Under the pieces are notes generated by a model. The model was not told where the DNA came from. It ran no database searches and saw only the letters and a list, made by a program, of their open reading frames with translations. The translations under genes were made by a program, and so were the position numbers. DNA of 64,000 nt, from the NCBI GenBank assembly GCA_035578155.1, contig JAPWDM010000015.1:13905776-13969775 (forward strand), written 5' to 3'. This stretch comes from Brachynemurus nebulosus. Taxonomy: Eukaryota > Arthropoda > Insecta > Neuroptera > Myrmeleontidae. Shown here piece by piece: positions 32,784 to 46,868 of this stretch (positions within the stretch are counted from its first letter, which is position 1; every line of letters begins with the position of its first letter).

Positions 32784-34409
32784 TTTCCCCTTTGGCCAGC
32801 CTTTCTTTTTTTTAATTACTTGAACCTCGGCATCGGAGTTATCAGACTCCGTGGCCGAGGTGTTTGTATAGGCGTCGGACGTCGGGCGTTTAACACCCGT
32901 CCTGACCGACGCCGTCGACATGTCCGAGTCACTTTGTTGAGGTGTATTGTGACTCGGGAGGGGGGTGACCGGGCGTGTTGGTGTGCCCGGTCTGGACGGC
33001 CGCTGTGGTAGCGGAGCCGTCAATGGTGGGGGCGGAATGAATTCCGCCTCCGGTTGTGAGGTGGCAGGTCCCTTTTTGGGGGACCGGGATTTGGCCACCT
33101 CCTTTTCCCCCTCGCTATGACGTCTTCTCTCCGGGGATGATTTTTTCGGTGAAGTCTTCTTGGGAGAAGACGTCACTGTTCTGATAACTGGTCCCTGAGG
33201 GGTTGTCTTAATAACCCTTTTGGTCTCAGGGACCCCGGCTGGCGCAGCAGCGGCTGTGGTAGGTGTAGAACTAGTTACACCCACAGAGCGCATAAGGCTC
33301 TCTTGCATTCTCTGCATTGTTTGTTGCATGCTTTTCATTGTATCCCTTAGTTCTTTAATTTCATGATTTTTATCAGCCGCTGAAGGGGCGGGGGCGGCAA
33401 CAGCGCGTGCGTACCCATCCAAGGCCGAGCGACGGGGCGTATTGCCCAGAAGCTTACGTCGTGCCTCTGGATATGTTAGTTTTTCCAGGGCTCTCAGCTC
33501 TTGGATGGCTGACTCTTGTTTGAAAATGGGGCAATTCCTCGACTTAGCCGAGTGATTGCCCCCACAGTTTACGCATTTTATTGGTTCGCCGCACGGTTGT
33601 CCTTCGTGCAACGGCTTACCACACACACATATCTGTTGCTCAACATTACATCGTTGTGAAACGTGTCCGTACCGTTGACAGTGGTAACACCTCATCGGTG
33701 CTGGAATGTACGGACGTACGTCCACTTTGGTGAAAAGGCCGATTACAACTTCTTTCGGTAGAGTTACCTTATTAAATGTTAACAGTATTAAGGGGGACTC
33801 AGGATGTTTGTTCCCCCTGTTGTATCTCAGCCTTTTCGCTTCAATTACCCCCTGTGGAGACATCTCCGACACTATCTCATCCAGGGTGCAGTACGCTAAG
33901 GAGGGGTGCATGATTACGCCCCTTGAGTAGTTTAGAATACCATGGGGCGCTACCTCAACCGCGTACTGACCTAATTCTTTTAAGCTTAAAATTTTTTCAG
34001 ATTGTGCCGGTGAGAATGCCTCTATGAGCAACCCTTTGCCCGATAGTTTGGCATCTTTAACCTGCCCAATTCCTTCTTTCACTATTTTGGCCAAAAGGAA
34101 GGGGCTGATTTTACCAAAATCGCCCTCCTTTGGCTTAACAACAATATATTTCATATAGTTCACAGCTTGCATTCTTGGGGAATCCAAATGAATTGGATTC
34201 CCACGATTTTTCCCCTTTTTGGTTTGGGGAGGGTTACCCCTTTTCGCTTGAGTACTCACTCCACTGGATTGTGGAGCAGGTACAGCGGACGCGGCAGCGG
34301 GACGTGTCTCGCTACCAGTGCTCCCACCAGATGACAACGGTGGAGCAAGGTTCGCGTCCGGTTTGGAGGGCCCGGACTCGCCCTTTTTAATTAAGTTTGT
34401 GTTTTCCAT
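32772..34409 (-). CDS. LINE ORF1 gag-like protein, unit 5
   Basis: 545 aa from MENTNLIKKGESG, placed by analogy with the other units; an in-frame ATG lies 15 codons upstream (34454) inside the conserved leader and is less likely. Knuckles: CYHCQRYGHVSQRC, CVCGKPLHEGQPC, CVNCGGNHSAKSRNC. The N-terminal NPPQTKKGKNRG and KPKEGDF segments group with unit 3, whereas the SDMSTASVRTGVKRP tail groups with unit 1, another sign of mosaic ancestry. Confidence 0.92.
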   Translation of the reverse strand: MENTNLIKKGESGPSKPDANLAPPLSSGGSTGSETRPAAASAVPAPQSSGVSTQAKRGNPPQTKKGKNRGNPIHLDSPRMQAVNYMKYIVVKPKEGDFGKISPFLLAKIVKEGIGQVKDAKLSGKGLLIEAFSPAQSEKILSLKELGQYAVEVAPHGILNYSRGVIMHPSLAYCTLDEIVSEMSPQGVIEAKRLRYNRGNKHPESPLILLTFNKVTLPKEVVIGLFTKVDVRPYIPAPMRCYHCQRYGHVSQRCNVEQQICVCGKPLHEGQPCGEPIKCVNCGGNHSAKSRNCPIFKQESAIQELRALEKLTYPEARRKLLGNTPRRSALDGYARAVAAPAPSAADKNHEIKELRDTMKSMQQTMQRMQESLMRSVGVTSSTPTTAAAAPAGVPETKRVIKTTPQGPVIRTVTSSPKKTSPKKSSPERRRHSEGEKEVAKSRSPKKGPATSQPEAEFIPPPPLTAPLPQRPSRPGTPTRPVTPLPSHNTPQQSDSDMSTASVRTGVKRPTSDAYTNTSATESDNSDAEVQVIKKKKGWPKGKPRK

Positions 34410-35287
<878 letters not shown>

Positions 35288-35309
35288 TAATTCAATAGAA
35301 TCAAAAAAA

Positions 35310-36936
35310 AAAAAAGGAACAGGATTCGCATCTGGCAGGGTTAATTAGTTTTAGTGAACCAAAGCGGAGGATACCACGTAAAAATTACATAATTTCAGAC
35401 GAAAGTTCAAACGAAAGTAATACCGAAAACGATATAGATAGCGTATTCTGTGCTAACGGTACTTTTTATCAATATAAAATTAGAATTAATGAAGAAGATG
35501 TAAGAGTTTGTCAAAAAGCATTTATAAGTTTATATGGTATTACTCGTGGAAGAGTTCGATACATTCAGAAATGTTTAATTACTAAGGAATGTGCACCAAC
35601 TGATGGGAGGGGTAAACATAGCAATCATTATAAGATGACACCGGAGTGTATAGAAGTTTTAATAATGAACCACATTGAGTCATTTAAAGCTCGGACATCT
35701 CATTACTCACTTAGGGATAATCCCAATCGTAAATATTTACCAGAAACCCTATCTGTTCGTAAGATGCATAGCATGTTTTTAGACAAATACAGAATTAGTG
35801 TATCATATCAAGTTTATTATAATATTTTTAACAAAAAATACAATTTACATTTTGGTTTACCGCGAAGTGATACTTGCTCTATTTGTGATAGCTTTAGGCA
35901 AAAGATAATGAGTGTAAGCACTGATCAAGAAAAAAAAATATGCTGGACGTAGAGAAAACATTGCATTTAGAAAATGCAGATAAATTTCATGAACTGAAAA
36001 GATTTTATAAAAAGAAAGCTCAGGAAGGAACCATGACGGCTGTCTCATTTGATTTTATGCAAAATTTGCCTCTTCCACATATTCGAACTAATGAGATATT
36101 TTATGCAAGACAGTTGTGGTATTTTATTTTTGGCATTCATAACATTGGTGAAAATAAAGTAACAATAATGGCTTACGATGAAACTACAGCTAAAAAAGGT
36201 CAAAATGATGTAGCGTCAATGCTTTTTAAAAATTTTAAAACAAATAATTGCACAGAAAATTTAATTTTATTAAGTGATAGTTGTTCTGGACAAAATAAAA
36301 ACTACGTAATGATTAAATTTTTATACATGCTAGTACATTTTTTAAAAATATCCAAATCTGTAACGTATCTGTTTCCAGTAAGAGGACATTCTTATTTACC
36401 CAATGACCAAGATTTAGTTTGATTGGGCAACCGAAAAAGGTACATAAAGCCGAAACTAAAGAAGACTGGGATCAACTAATATCAGATGCACGGAAGCAGC
36501 CATCATCATTTAATTTAGTTAAAATAAAACAGAATGATATTTTTGATATGACTGCTAGTTTAGAGTCATTTTTTTTTTTTGAAAACACCTAAACCTCCAA
36601 TGCACTTAAAAAGTATAAGAATGATAAACATATCTCAAGATAATATCTACGTCTGCGTACGAAGATCATACAGTGGTCCTTGGGAACATAATAACATACG
36701 AAAAAAAAAAGATACGTTAACTCGAACAAAAATAACTTTCAAGAGAGCATATTCGTCCTTAATTCCGTTAAGTGCCGCGAAATTAAGAGATGTCCAGAGA
36801 CTGTCAAAGTTTCTGGAAAATCCAGTCAGTAAAGCTTTTTACAACAATTTAAGTAAAATTGGAACGAAAAAAAAGCAATGAAGAAACTATTGAAAATGAA
36901 GTATCGGATGACGATAACAATAGTGGAGATGAATAG
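35310..36936 (+). pseudogene. DUF7869-like, probably transposon-derived protein, decayed
   Basis: About 540 codons are readable across several frames. An acidic Ser/Asn-rich start leads to an arm with KARTSHYSLRDNPN, LPRSDTCSICD, FDFMQNLPLP, LLSDSCSGQNKN and FPVRGHSYLPND. A C-terminal segment (RDVQRLSKFL...FYNNL) and an acidic end follow. I associate these signatures with insect and cnidarian DUF7869-type proteins; the spaced Asp residues suggest an RNase-H-like fold, unproven. Frames break at an A9 run (about 35930), near 36420, in a T12 run (about 36570) and an A8 run (about 36870). The N-terminus runs close to the TAA tract and may be truncated. Confidence 0.6.
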
Positions 36937-37295
36937 TTTATAAAAGTAAAATATTACAATGTAATAAGATTAAATTAAACAGGGTATCTTATATTTACTT
37001 TAAGTTAAATATTCAATATGATTTTGCTAAACAAATAATAAAAAAATAAATAAATATAAATATTTGTCTACCTATGTTTGTGAAATTTATTTGCAAAAAC
37101 AACCATTATTCATCAGGTGTGACTTTTCAGGCCATTAAAGTCACTTAAGAGATACTTTAAGAGTATCGAAATAATATATAAAATTACCGGGAATTATAGA
37201 TAAATAACTGTAGAAACTTTGGTTACTTTCAGTATATTGTAGGAAATGGTAGAATGTTTTTTCTTTCTCCTGTAAAAAATTTTTTTTTTTTATGA
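36937..37295. other. AT-rich spacer
   Basis: Nothing recognisable; it contains A and T runs and no sustained reading frame. Confidence 0.6.
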
Positions 37296-37541
37296 CTATG
37301 GTTGTTTTTGTGAAAAACCGTTCAGTTCATTTTCCTGTGCTTTGGTAAGAAGCATTCTACGGCCTAAGCAAGCTTTCTTCGATTGTTTTTTCGCAATGTA
37401 TCGTTTTAGAGTTCGTCGTGGAATCCGAAACTCTTTTGCGGCTGTATTCTTTTTTCACTTGAGCCACAGCACTCGAGGCGGCTTCCATGTTTTGCTTCGA
37501 CACCAATTCTTTCTTAAATTTTTCTTTACATAACGACCCAT
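37296..37541 (-). pseudogene. Pipsqueak-type helix-turn-helix fragment, frameshifted
   Basis: From an ATG at 37541 (MGRYVKKNLRKN) the minus strand encodes pieces of a DNA-binding HTH. After frame changes it reads AAKEFRIPRRTLKRYIAKK, then LLTKAQENEL, ending at TAG (37296-37298). This fits the N-terminal Psq/CENP-B-like domain found in many insect transposases and transcription factors. At least two frameshifts break it and no catalytic part follows, so it is a relic. Confidence 0.5.
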
Positions 37542-38240
37542 GGCCTGTACCAAAACAAATATCATTGGCGTAACGCAAAAATAAATGCAACATTTTCCGT
37601 ACTGGAAATATGGTCACTTCATGACCATATTTACAAGTCAGTACTTGCCTACTTAAAAATATCAAAAACTTTTCTTCTAAATAATATTAAGTACATAATA
37701 CCACCTCAATATATAATAGATAATCTTTTCACTTACCCGTATTAGTAAATCACAACACTTAGAATTTTAGTTTTAACGATTTATCAGTTTTTTTTATAAA
37801 AATAATAAGTTGAATTTCTGCAGACCTGAGCTTTTTTAATTTTCAAAGTGGCGTCAACAAAACAGTATCAGTAATGGTGCCATCTGTTATATATTTCTTG
37901 TACTTTTCAAGATATAAGAAAATGATCATATTAATCGATTGACCATATTACCCCCAGGTACTTTACACTTTTATTTTAGTCGGTACTGGTAGTTGATAAA
38001 GTTTTCAACTACTAATTACACCTATAACAGTACGTTTTTCTTATTCTCTTTCCTCTTATTGATTCTACATTAATAAAAACGGTTTTGATGAACTTACAAA
38101 TGATCCGTTGAAATTCAGACTAGTAGATGACATTGTGTTTTCTCTCTCCAAATACTTAATATTTTGACTAAAACTTAGTGTCAACTAATAGTACATGTTT
38201 TGTGTCAATTACTAGTTCAATTTGTTTTTATAGAAACACA
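37542..38240. other. Spacer, no gene seen
   Basis: AT-rich. Minus-strand codons upstream of the HTH start do not continue the domain. It may hold the 5' end of the Tigger-like element that follows, but I could not define a terminal inverted repeat. Confidence 0.4.
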
Positions 38241-39985
38241 ATGAGTGAAACTCGCAAAAAGAAATTCTGGTCGTATTCAGAAGAGTCTTTGGCTTTAGCA
38301 TTATATGCTATAAAAAATAACTGCATGACTGTAGCTCAAGCGTCCAGAATCTATGGTGTATCTCGAACTTCTCTCTTATGTAAAAATCTGGGGAAAATTA
38401 CTGTTAGCAGCAAAATGGGACCCGGTTCAATTTTACCAGCTGAAGATGAAAATCGATTGATTAATTGGATTCTGCAACTTGGATCCACAGGTTTTCCCGT
38501 TACTAAGGACCAACTTCTAGATAGCGTGCAGTTTTAGTTAAAGCACTGAAATACGACACACCTTTTGTAAATTCGCGTCTTGGAAGACGATGGTTTACTT
38601 CCTTTTTAAAAAGACATCCAATGATTTCGAAAATTTATCAGTGTCTAGAGGTGTAGTAACGGAAGAAAAAATAAGAAATTGGTTTCAGGAAATAAGACAA
38701 TTTATGGATACAAACAATTATTCTAATATTTTAGGAGATCCTGATTGAGTATTTAACGCCGATGAATCCGCTCTATTTTTGGTACAAAAGATAACAGTGT
38801 ACTGATACGAAAGAGATCAAAGTTTATCTATAATAAAATTACTTCGAGAGAAAAGCAGAATATAACAATATTATTGACAGGAAATGCGGCTGGGGAATTT
38901 GCGCCACCCATGATAGTTTTCAAATATCAAAGAATTTCTAAAGAACTGGCCCAGTCTGTTCCAAAAAACTGGAGAGTAGGAAGGATCGAAACAGGTTGTA
39001 TGACTACTGAATCATTCTTTGAATATACTATCAGCATATTTTACGCCTGGCTTCTATAAAAACAGATTCAATTCTTATCATCTTATTTTCAGATGGACAT
39101 AAGTCTCATTTAATATTAAAATTAAGCGAATTTTGCAAAGAAAAGCAGATTTTTTTAGTTACTTTATATCCAAATTCCACTCATGCTCTCCAACCATTTG
39201 ACGTCGGGATGCTTGGTCTCTTAAAATAATTATGAAAAAAAGCTGTTCATAGGTGGAAAATACAGAATGACTTTCAAGTCTTATCAAAAAAACAATTTTT
39301 GTCTTCTGTTAAAATAAGTAATTGGAGAGTTAAGACCGAATTGTTTAATAAATGGATTTAAAAAGAGTGGATTTTTTCCATTTGACGAGAATAATGTTGA
39401 TTTTGAAAAATTTAAACAAGTTACAAAACTCTTGGTCTTAATATTGACGATAACCATAGCTTAAACATTAGTATACACTTAAATATTTTCGAGTCTCGAA
39501 TAGGAAAAAAGAGAAATTAGAAAGTTTTAAGAGTTGTTTTATTAAAGGTTGGTCTGGCCCGGAAGAAGACAAAAATCTTTTTTTATTACTGGGAAAACAA
39601 AGTTCGAAGTAAGTGCAAAACATAATAATTCTGAACAAACTATAACGGTAGCCTCAGAAAAGGTGACGAGTTTTGAATCTGATTTGTCTCAAGTATTGGG
39701 AGAGGAAAATAGCAAAATATTTGAAATTCGAAACGAGTTAATACGAGTTATATTTCGATTGAAACCTGTTCTACTCCAATTGAAGCCTATTCTACTCCGA
39801 CTGAATCCTGTTCTACTCCAATTAAAACCTGTTCAACTCCAGTGGAATCTTCAAATTTGGTTGTTTCTAGCAAAAATCCATCTCCGAAGTGCAAAGTAAT
39901 AGTGGCGGCGTTAACCTCTAAATGTTTACCATCTAACATGCCAAGTTCATTTAAAAAAAAAATTTTATACCGGCCTCAATCCAAA
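38241..39985 (+). pseudogene. Tigger/pogo-type transposase, decayed
   Basis: It starts MSETRKKKFWSYSEESLALA. Order: Psq-like HTH (VAQASRIYGVSRTSL), a CENP-B-type second HTH region (FVNSRLGRRWFTSFLKRHP), then a DDE domain with NADESALF (first Asp), SDGHKSH (second) and HALQPFDVG (third). The C-terminal part has a degenerate tandem octapeptide (CSTPIE/CSTPIK type, about 39765-39850) and SPKCKVIVAAL. Frames break near 38530, 38655, 38745 (in-frame TGA), 38785, 39057 and 39230. The family is clear from the DDE spacing; it is not functional. The 3' end merges into the dispersed repeat at about 39986. Confidence 0.75.
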
Positions 39986-40714
39986 ATACCCCTGTCGCAG
40001 CACCTGCATAACATAGCGAATTTCCATTTATAAAAATCCGTTTTTCTGTGATTTTTCACCCTTCTAAGTGATTTTTCCTCTTTTTTTCTAATGGTGTAAA
40101 TAAATGTCGCAAAAATTTTTTCACTTGAGACAATTTTGGCGAAAAATTAATTTTTTTCACTAAAAATTACCAAAAAAAAAACCATGTTCCAGGCATCCGA
40201 CATGGCTAGCTAGCGAACTTGTCCAACGGTGTGGGACTAAATACAAATATCTACTTAATAAACTAACACTGACTGACTGACTGACTGACAGACAACGCAC
40301 AGTCTAAACCGTTGGGTTTAGAAGAATGAAATTTTGCACAGGAGTTCCCTATGTAACGTAGGTGAGCACTAAGAAAGTATTTTAGAAAATTCGTCCCCTA
40401 AGTGGGTTTAATAGGGGATGACAATTTGTATGTAAATTCGTCATTTTTGAAATTAAAATATTTAAAAATATGTTACTATGGCTATTAAAATAATTAATAT
40501 TTAATAGATTTTTGACACTGACTGACATCCTGAGATGTTGCCGATGGTAAACCACCCATCGGGTGGATATACGGCTAGTAATATATAAATTTTAGTGAAT
40601 ATTATTTTCTGTTTCTAGGGATTTCAAAACAAATTTCTGCCATAGTCTCGGGCTCAAGTCGCATCATGAGAGTGGCTGTAATAGCTAAATTCCATTCTGG
40701 AAATTCACTAAAAC
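39986..40714 (+). repeat. Dispersed TIR repeat, copy 1 (with nested Helitron)
   Basis: It begins CTGTCGCAGCACCTGCATAA, contains AGCGAATTTCC near 40015, and ends GGAAATTCACT near 40710, an inverted match of 10 of 11 bases. The central microsatellite found in copies 2-4 is replaced by the Helitron. The right part (AAATTTTAGTGAATATT ... TTTCTGCCATAG) matches the other copies. Confidence 0.7.
40250..40579 (+). mobile_element. Non-autonomous Helitron, apparently complete
   Basis: Starts TCTACTTAATAAACTAACAC after an A and ends GGCTAGT, giving 5'-TC and 3'-CTAG with A and T neighbours. A terminal hairpin (CCACCC / GGGTGG) lies 9 nt before CTAG. A (GACT)n-like stretch follows the 5' end. All structural hallmarks of a Helitron are present; no Rep/helicase coding. 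About 330 bp. Confidence 0.75.
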
Positions 40715-41969
40715 CACCCATAAAACCTATAAGTCTAGCAAGTACTTAACACATTAATATTTTTTGTATATATCAATATCTAAAAATATTTCAGTCCCTT
40801 TTTAACAATCTTGCTAGAACTTAAACACTTTTTTTAAATTTTTTTTATTGTCAAAATCGAAACGTTACTTTGAAGACGGTTAAAATTACCATATTTTACA
40901 TCAAAATGTCAACACAATCACCCCCTAGTTTATTGCTCCTAGACTTGATGCTAGAAAATTGAGAAAAAACAGGTCATTTAGATTTTTTTAATTTAGATTT
41001 TATTTGTAATGATTGAATTACGAAATTCAAAAGGATATTTTAAGAATGTGTGTATTCGCTATGAGCTTTTGTCTGGAGGGCATTCAGCTCCTTAAAATAA
41101 GCTCTAGCGCTCAAGATGGACAGAATATATCAGTTTATAAGAACGGCATTTGTACATAATTTTAATATTTTCTTTAAGAAATAGTATTTTGTTTTAAATA
41201 CTTGTTTGATTTTTTCGAGGCGAGTATTTATTACAATTTCCATTTACCATTTTCTACAAAATAAAAAAAAAATCATTTGTAACACTATTATCAAACGTCA
41301 TTTTATTTTGAAATTTTCAAAAAAAATATAAAAGTTACCTCTTGTGTGTTTTTTTGGGTTAATTATTGAAAAATATTCTATTTTCCGAGATTTTTAAGGT
41401 AAAACGAGCAGATGTATGGTTTTTGTTAAACAAATTTCAGTTTTTTAATACATTTTCGCCTTAAAATATTTAATATTTTCAAAAATGTATGATACAACTT
41501 GTCAAAATTTAAAATTATATGTTTTGTTGACAAAAAAAAAAATAAAAAAAAACTGAATGTGCAAATTTATTTACCACTAAAATGATGTGTTTATACATAT
41601 AATTATAACGTAGTATTGTCATTTGGATAGAAAATTACGTAAAAATATTATTGTTTGAATATGATTTAACGTAATTTTTATGCGATTGTAACAAACTCTT
41701 ATTAATTTTACTACGGTGTAAACATAATCTAAATTCTGATCATATCACATAAAAAACCGCGCCGTGATTTTTTATCTCAAAAAAAATGGAATAGAGATAC
41801 ATTATAAGAACATTTAACTGACAAAGAAAAAGAATATAGCCGAATCGTTAAATTGGATTAAAAAAATCATGACACGCTACTTATAAAGCGGTTTTTTTCG
41901 AATTTAGCTCGCAAAAAATGAGACAGAAAGAAAAAGAATGCGAGTGCGAGTGAAATAAAGAACGACATA
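40715..41969. other. AT-rich intergenic DNA
   Basis: No coding or repeat structure recognised; long A and T tracts. Confidence 0.6.
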
Positions 41970-42834
<865 letters not shown>

Positions 42835-43449
42835 AAAAAAAAGATAACAATGGAATGATGGAATCAAACATAACTATGGAAACACAAAATTGCAATGTAA
42901 AATCAATGGACAATATTTGACAATTCGAAATGTCAACAGGACTAAAAATCAACAATTTTGGTTTGGGACGATTTATGGCAAAACTAAGTATACAATATTG
43001 CATTGTCATCAAGATTATATACGTATACGAAATTTGAAACCTTTAGCTCAATTAGAACCTGCCTAAATTTTGATTCCAAAATTTGATCTAAACCAACATA
43101 CTAACATAGCAAGTTAAATAAAAGCTTTAAAAAAAGAAAGAAATTTAAGGAATGAGTATCCGAATATTGGCTTACGATTGACCAAAACTCGTTTTCTGAT
43201 CGACGGGATACGAAACAACTCTGACATATATGATATTAAAAGTTTTATTTTGATGATCCGTCTATTTTTTTTTCTTTAACAACGACGCACCAAGCGGAGA
43301 TGAGCGGAGATGGTCTCAATTTGTACTAAAACAACATCTTTTGTAGTTTTCTAAAAAACTGGGTTTTTCTCGTCCAAACTGGTGCCTGTTCGTTTCCTTG
43401 GAAATGATCCGCCAGGCACCCAGGGATTTAGATATAGATATTAACCACG
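42835..43449. other. Spacer, no gene seen
   Basis: Mixed AT-rich sequence without sustained frames or clear repeats. Confidence 0.5.
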
Positions 43450-43692
43450 GTGTACCAGTCACAGTAAACACTATAAATATATGTAGTTGTTACCTAAAAA
43501 TAAGATCCTTATTTGTATTTTACTTTTGACGGTGTTGAAAGTTGAACTTGTATTGTTATAATTTTGTTAATTGGTGAAAATTGAGTGAAAATATTCTCAT
43601 AATTGTTTAGTCTGTTTATAACTTGAAAACGGTTGAATTTCAGTTTGTGATAAATTGTAAATAATAAATACATTGAATTGGTGTTAAATCAG
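43450..43692 (+). other. Possible non-coding first exon with splice donor
   Basis: An AT-rich stretch ends in a consensus donor, CAG|GTAAGA at 43690-43697. The acceptor TTTATTTTTAG at 45432-45442 precedes the LRR start ATG. The pair would make a 1.75-kb intron hosting the MITE at 44047-45313. This is a speculative gene model based on splice signals only. Confidence 0.2.
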
Positions 43693-44046
43693 GTAAGATT
43701 ATAAGAAATATAATATTGGTATTGTGAAAAGTCAGTAGTCAGCAGGAATTAAATTATTATCACTACGTTCGTACGCTCAACTTCGCTTTCGTGGGCAATC
43801 GACAATTTCCCGCACTTATTGCACAATATACTATTTTTTGTGTACTTCAGATCACGTATAATACAGCCTAGAAAATTTTATATTAATTGCGTTATTCGTT
43901 ACAGAGAAAAAAGCCCTAGAATAAAACCGTCTTTTATGACATTGTAAAGGTGATGTAACGCCTTAAATATACCCAACTAAATTAACTTTGTCTTCATCTT
44001 ATTCACATTTAAATTGAAGATTTACACAATGTTGAGTGATTTTACG

Positions 44047-45313
44047 ATACCGTCAAATGGGGTGAGATTGATAAAAAAAAAACATATTTTGGTCTTAATT
44101 AAAATAAATTTTATAGAAATAAAACACAATCGGAGCAAAATGGGTTTATATGTATAGACGATGGTAATACGGACCTTATTACAAAATGTCGTTTCCTTGC
44201 ATGTCAAAACATAGCCTACAGGAATAAAGCAAGCCATGAAAAATCTCATACTCGTTATGGGGTGAGATTGTTCACACGAATTCGCAACCCTGAAAACGCA
44301 ATTTCTTCATTAAGAGTAGGCCCGACGAGAGGGTGGTGTAGCCGGGGTTACAGCCTCGCGGCCCCGACTTAAGGAGGGAGTCCGTAGCTTTCCGTAGAAG
44401 GCCAGAAAAAAAAGTTAAAAGAGAAAAAAAGGGCATTTTTTTGTTCATCGCCTATTTTTTGGGGAGGAAAATTTTTAAAAAATACGGTTTTAGTCCCAGG
44501 GCCTGCCATTTTTTCCATGGCCCTAATTAAGAGTATAAAAACTGTTTGACCACCACTTTTTTTTAATTTTCAAAAAAATTCTTATTGTAAAAAAGCTTGT
44601 TTGATGCTTATAAAAAATTTTAACAGTTTTAAAGAGTATAAAACATGGTCAGATACATCGTATGTAGGTCCGACGAGAGAGTGGGTTAACCGAGGTTGTA
44701 GCCCCGGGGCCCGGGCAGAAAAATGGGGCCTGGGAAAAAGTAAGAATTTTTCTTTTGGCTCGTCGCTTATTTTTGGGGGGGGATATTTTTAAGAGATGTG
44801 CTCTATTCCCGGGGCCCGCCATTTCTCTCTACAGCAATTTCTCTCTACGATTCGTATACGGCTATACGCAATTAATCTTTCAATAAAATGATTGAACAAT
44901 CTCACCCCACGTATATGATTAATCTCACCCCACGCAATAATATGTCCAATATGACAAAAAATACTGAACTGATTATGTACAGCCAAGCACGTGATGGTTA
45001 TAAAGCATCAACAATTATGTGTATTTTATTAAAATATAAAAACTGTATTTAGATTTTGACTTATCAGATAAAGTTTTAAAAGTTCACTTTCACCCAAAAA
45101 TACGACTTCTTTTAATACACTATATTTTTTTTAAATATATGGAACTGTTGAACTTGACATGTATAGGGTATTTTCAGCCATCTTATTTCTTCCATTATCG
45201 GTCGGGAAAATCGCATTCTAAACTATAGTTCTGACGCTATATTCAATTTAAAAAAATATGATTTAGTGAACAATCTCACCCCCGATTGTTAATCCCATCC
45301 CATTTGACGGTAT
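44047..45313. mobile_element. 1.27-kb non-autonomous TIR element
   Basis: Ends are inverted: ATACCGTCAAATGGGGTGAG at 44047 and CCCATTTGACGGTAT ending 45313. GGGGTGAGATTG-type motifs recur internally in both orientations (about 44259, 44891, 44923, 45271). A ~200-bp internal segment is present twice (from about 44317 and 44668, CCGACGAGAG...). No transposase frame. The superfamily is not identified. Confidence 0.6.
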
Positions 45314-45448
45314 TAATATCTCCGGAGCCTAAGTTTTGATAGTTTTCGCGGCAACCGTAGAAAAGAGTAAAATTATAGTTTAGCAGACATGACTAAACAT
45401 TATTTTGCAGTAGCTCCGTGTAATAGTTTAATTTATTTTTAGGTGAAA

Positions 45449-45797
45449 ATGATGAAATCAAAAATTTTCTCCTCAAAGCAAATTCACATAATCTTAATAT
45501 ATTTTGTATTACGTCAATGCTGTGACGCAAAATCAGTCTGTCCGCTAAATGCCGGCCCATGCAAATGTGACGTCAGCTCACCAGGAGGCAACTAATCTTC
45601 CCGAGAACGAAATTCTTCCCGAGAACGTATTTGTAAATTTAACCAGCTTAGTATCCATAGATTTAAGCTGGAATCAATTCAAAGAACTCCCGAAGAATCT
45701 TTTTAAAAATAATTTAAATCTGGAAACTGTAACTCTCACCAATAATAGGCATCAACTTGAAATACCACCACACTTTCTTGCACACCTACCAAAATTG
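45449..45797 (+). pseudogene. LRR receptor (Toll-like) N-terminal fragment
   Basis: From ATG 45449 the frame encodes a hydrophobic signal-like N-terminus (IHIILIYFVL) and a Cys-rich cap (CPLNAGPCKCDV), then a stop. In a shifted frame leucine-rich repeats follow: ENVFVNLTSLVSIDLSWNQF, KELPKNLFKNNLNLETVTL and EIPPHFLAHLPKLK. This is the arrangement of an extracellular LRR receptor such as Toll. One frameshift and truncation by dispersed repeat copy 3 leave only two or three repeats. It may be a decayed duplicate or a real exon damaged by an assembly error. Confidence 0.5.
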
Positions 45798-46532
<735 letters not shown>

Positions 46533-46799
46533 TGTCAACAGTCATATACTTATTTGAAAAATATGTATATTAGAGGTACAAATACATTCACACACATAGA
46601 TATACGTATATATACATTTTGTACTATATACGTCGTTAAATTGGTTCCATATCAATATACCTATCATCAATGACACAAATAATGCATTTAAACAAAATAT
46701 GTAGTAGTGTTTCCTAGCCCATGGGGTAGACGTACCCAAACTGGATCTATATTTTTTCTTTAAATAATAATAAATTTATAAACTTTATATTAACTTTTT

Positions 46800-46868
46800 A
46801 CCGAAGTTCCCAATTTTTATGGACTAGTTTCCAAAGGATATTAGTCCATAAAAATTGAGAACTTCGGT
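46800..46868. repeat. Strong hairpin (about 27-bp stem, 14-nt loop)
   Basis: Left arm ACCGAAGTTCCCAATTTTTA (46800 on) continues to 46826; the right arm 46841-46868 is its inverse with one mismatch. Flanks extend the pairing weakly. It could be a tiny foldback element or a pre-miRNA-like hairpin. Confidence 0.65.

Noticed and set aside
35310..36936. Functional intact gene
   Set aside because: At least four frame breaks, though homopolymer errors could account for some.
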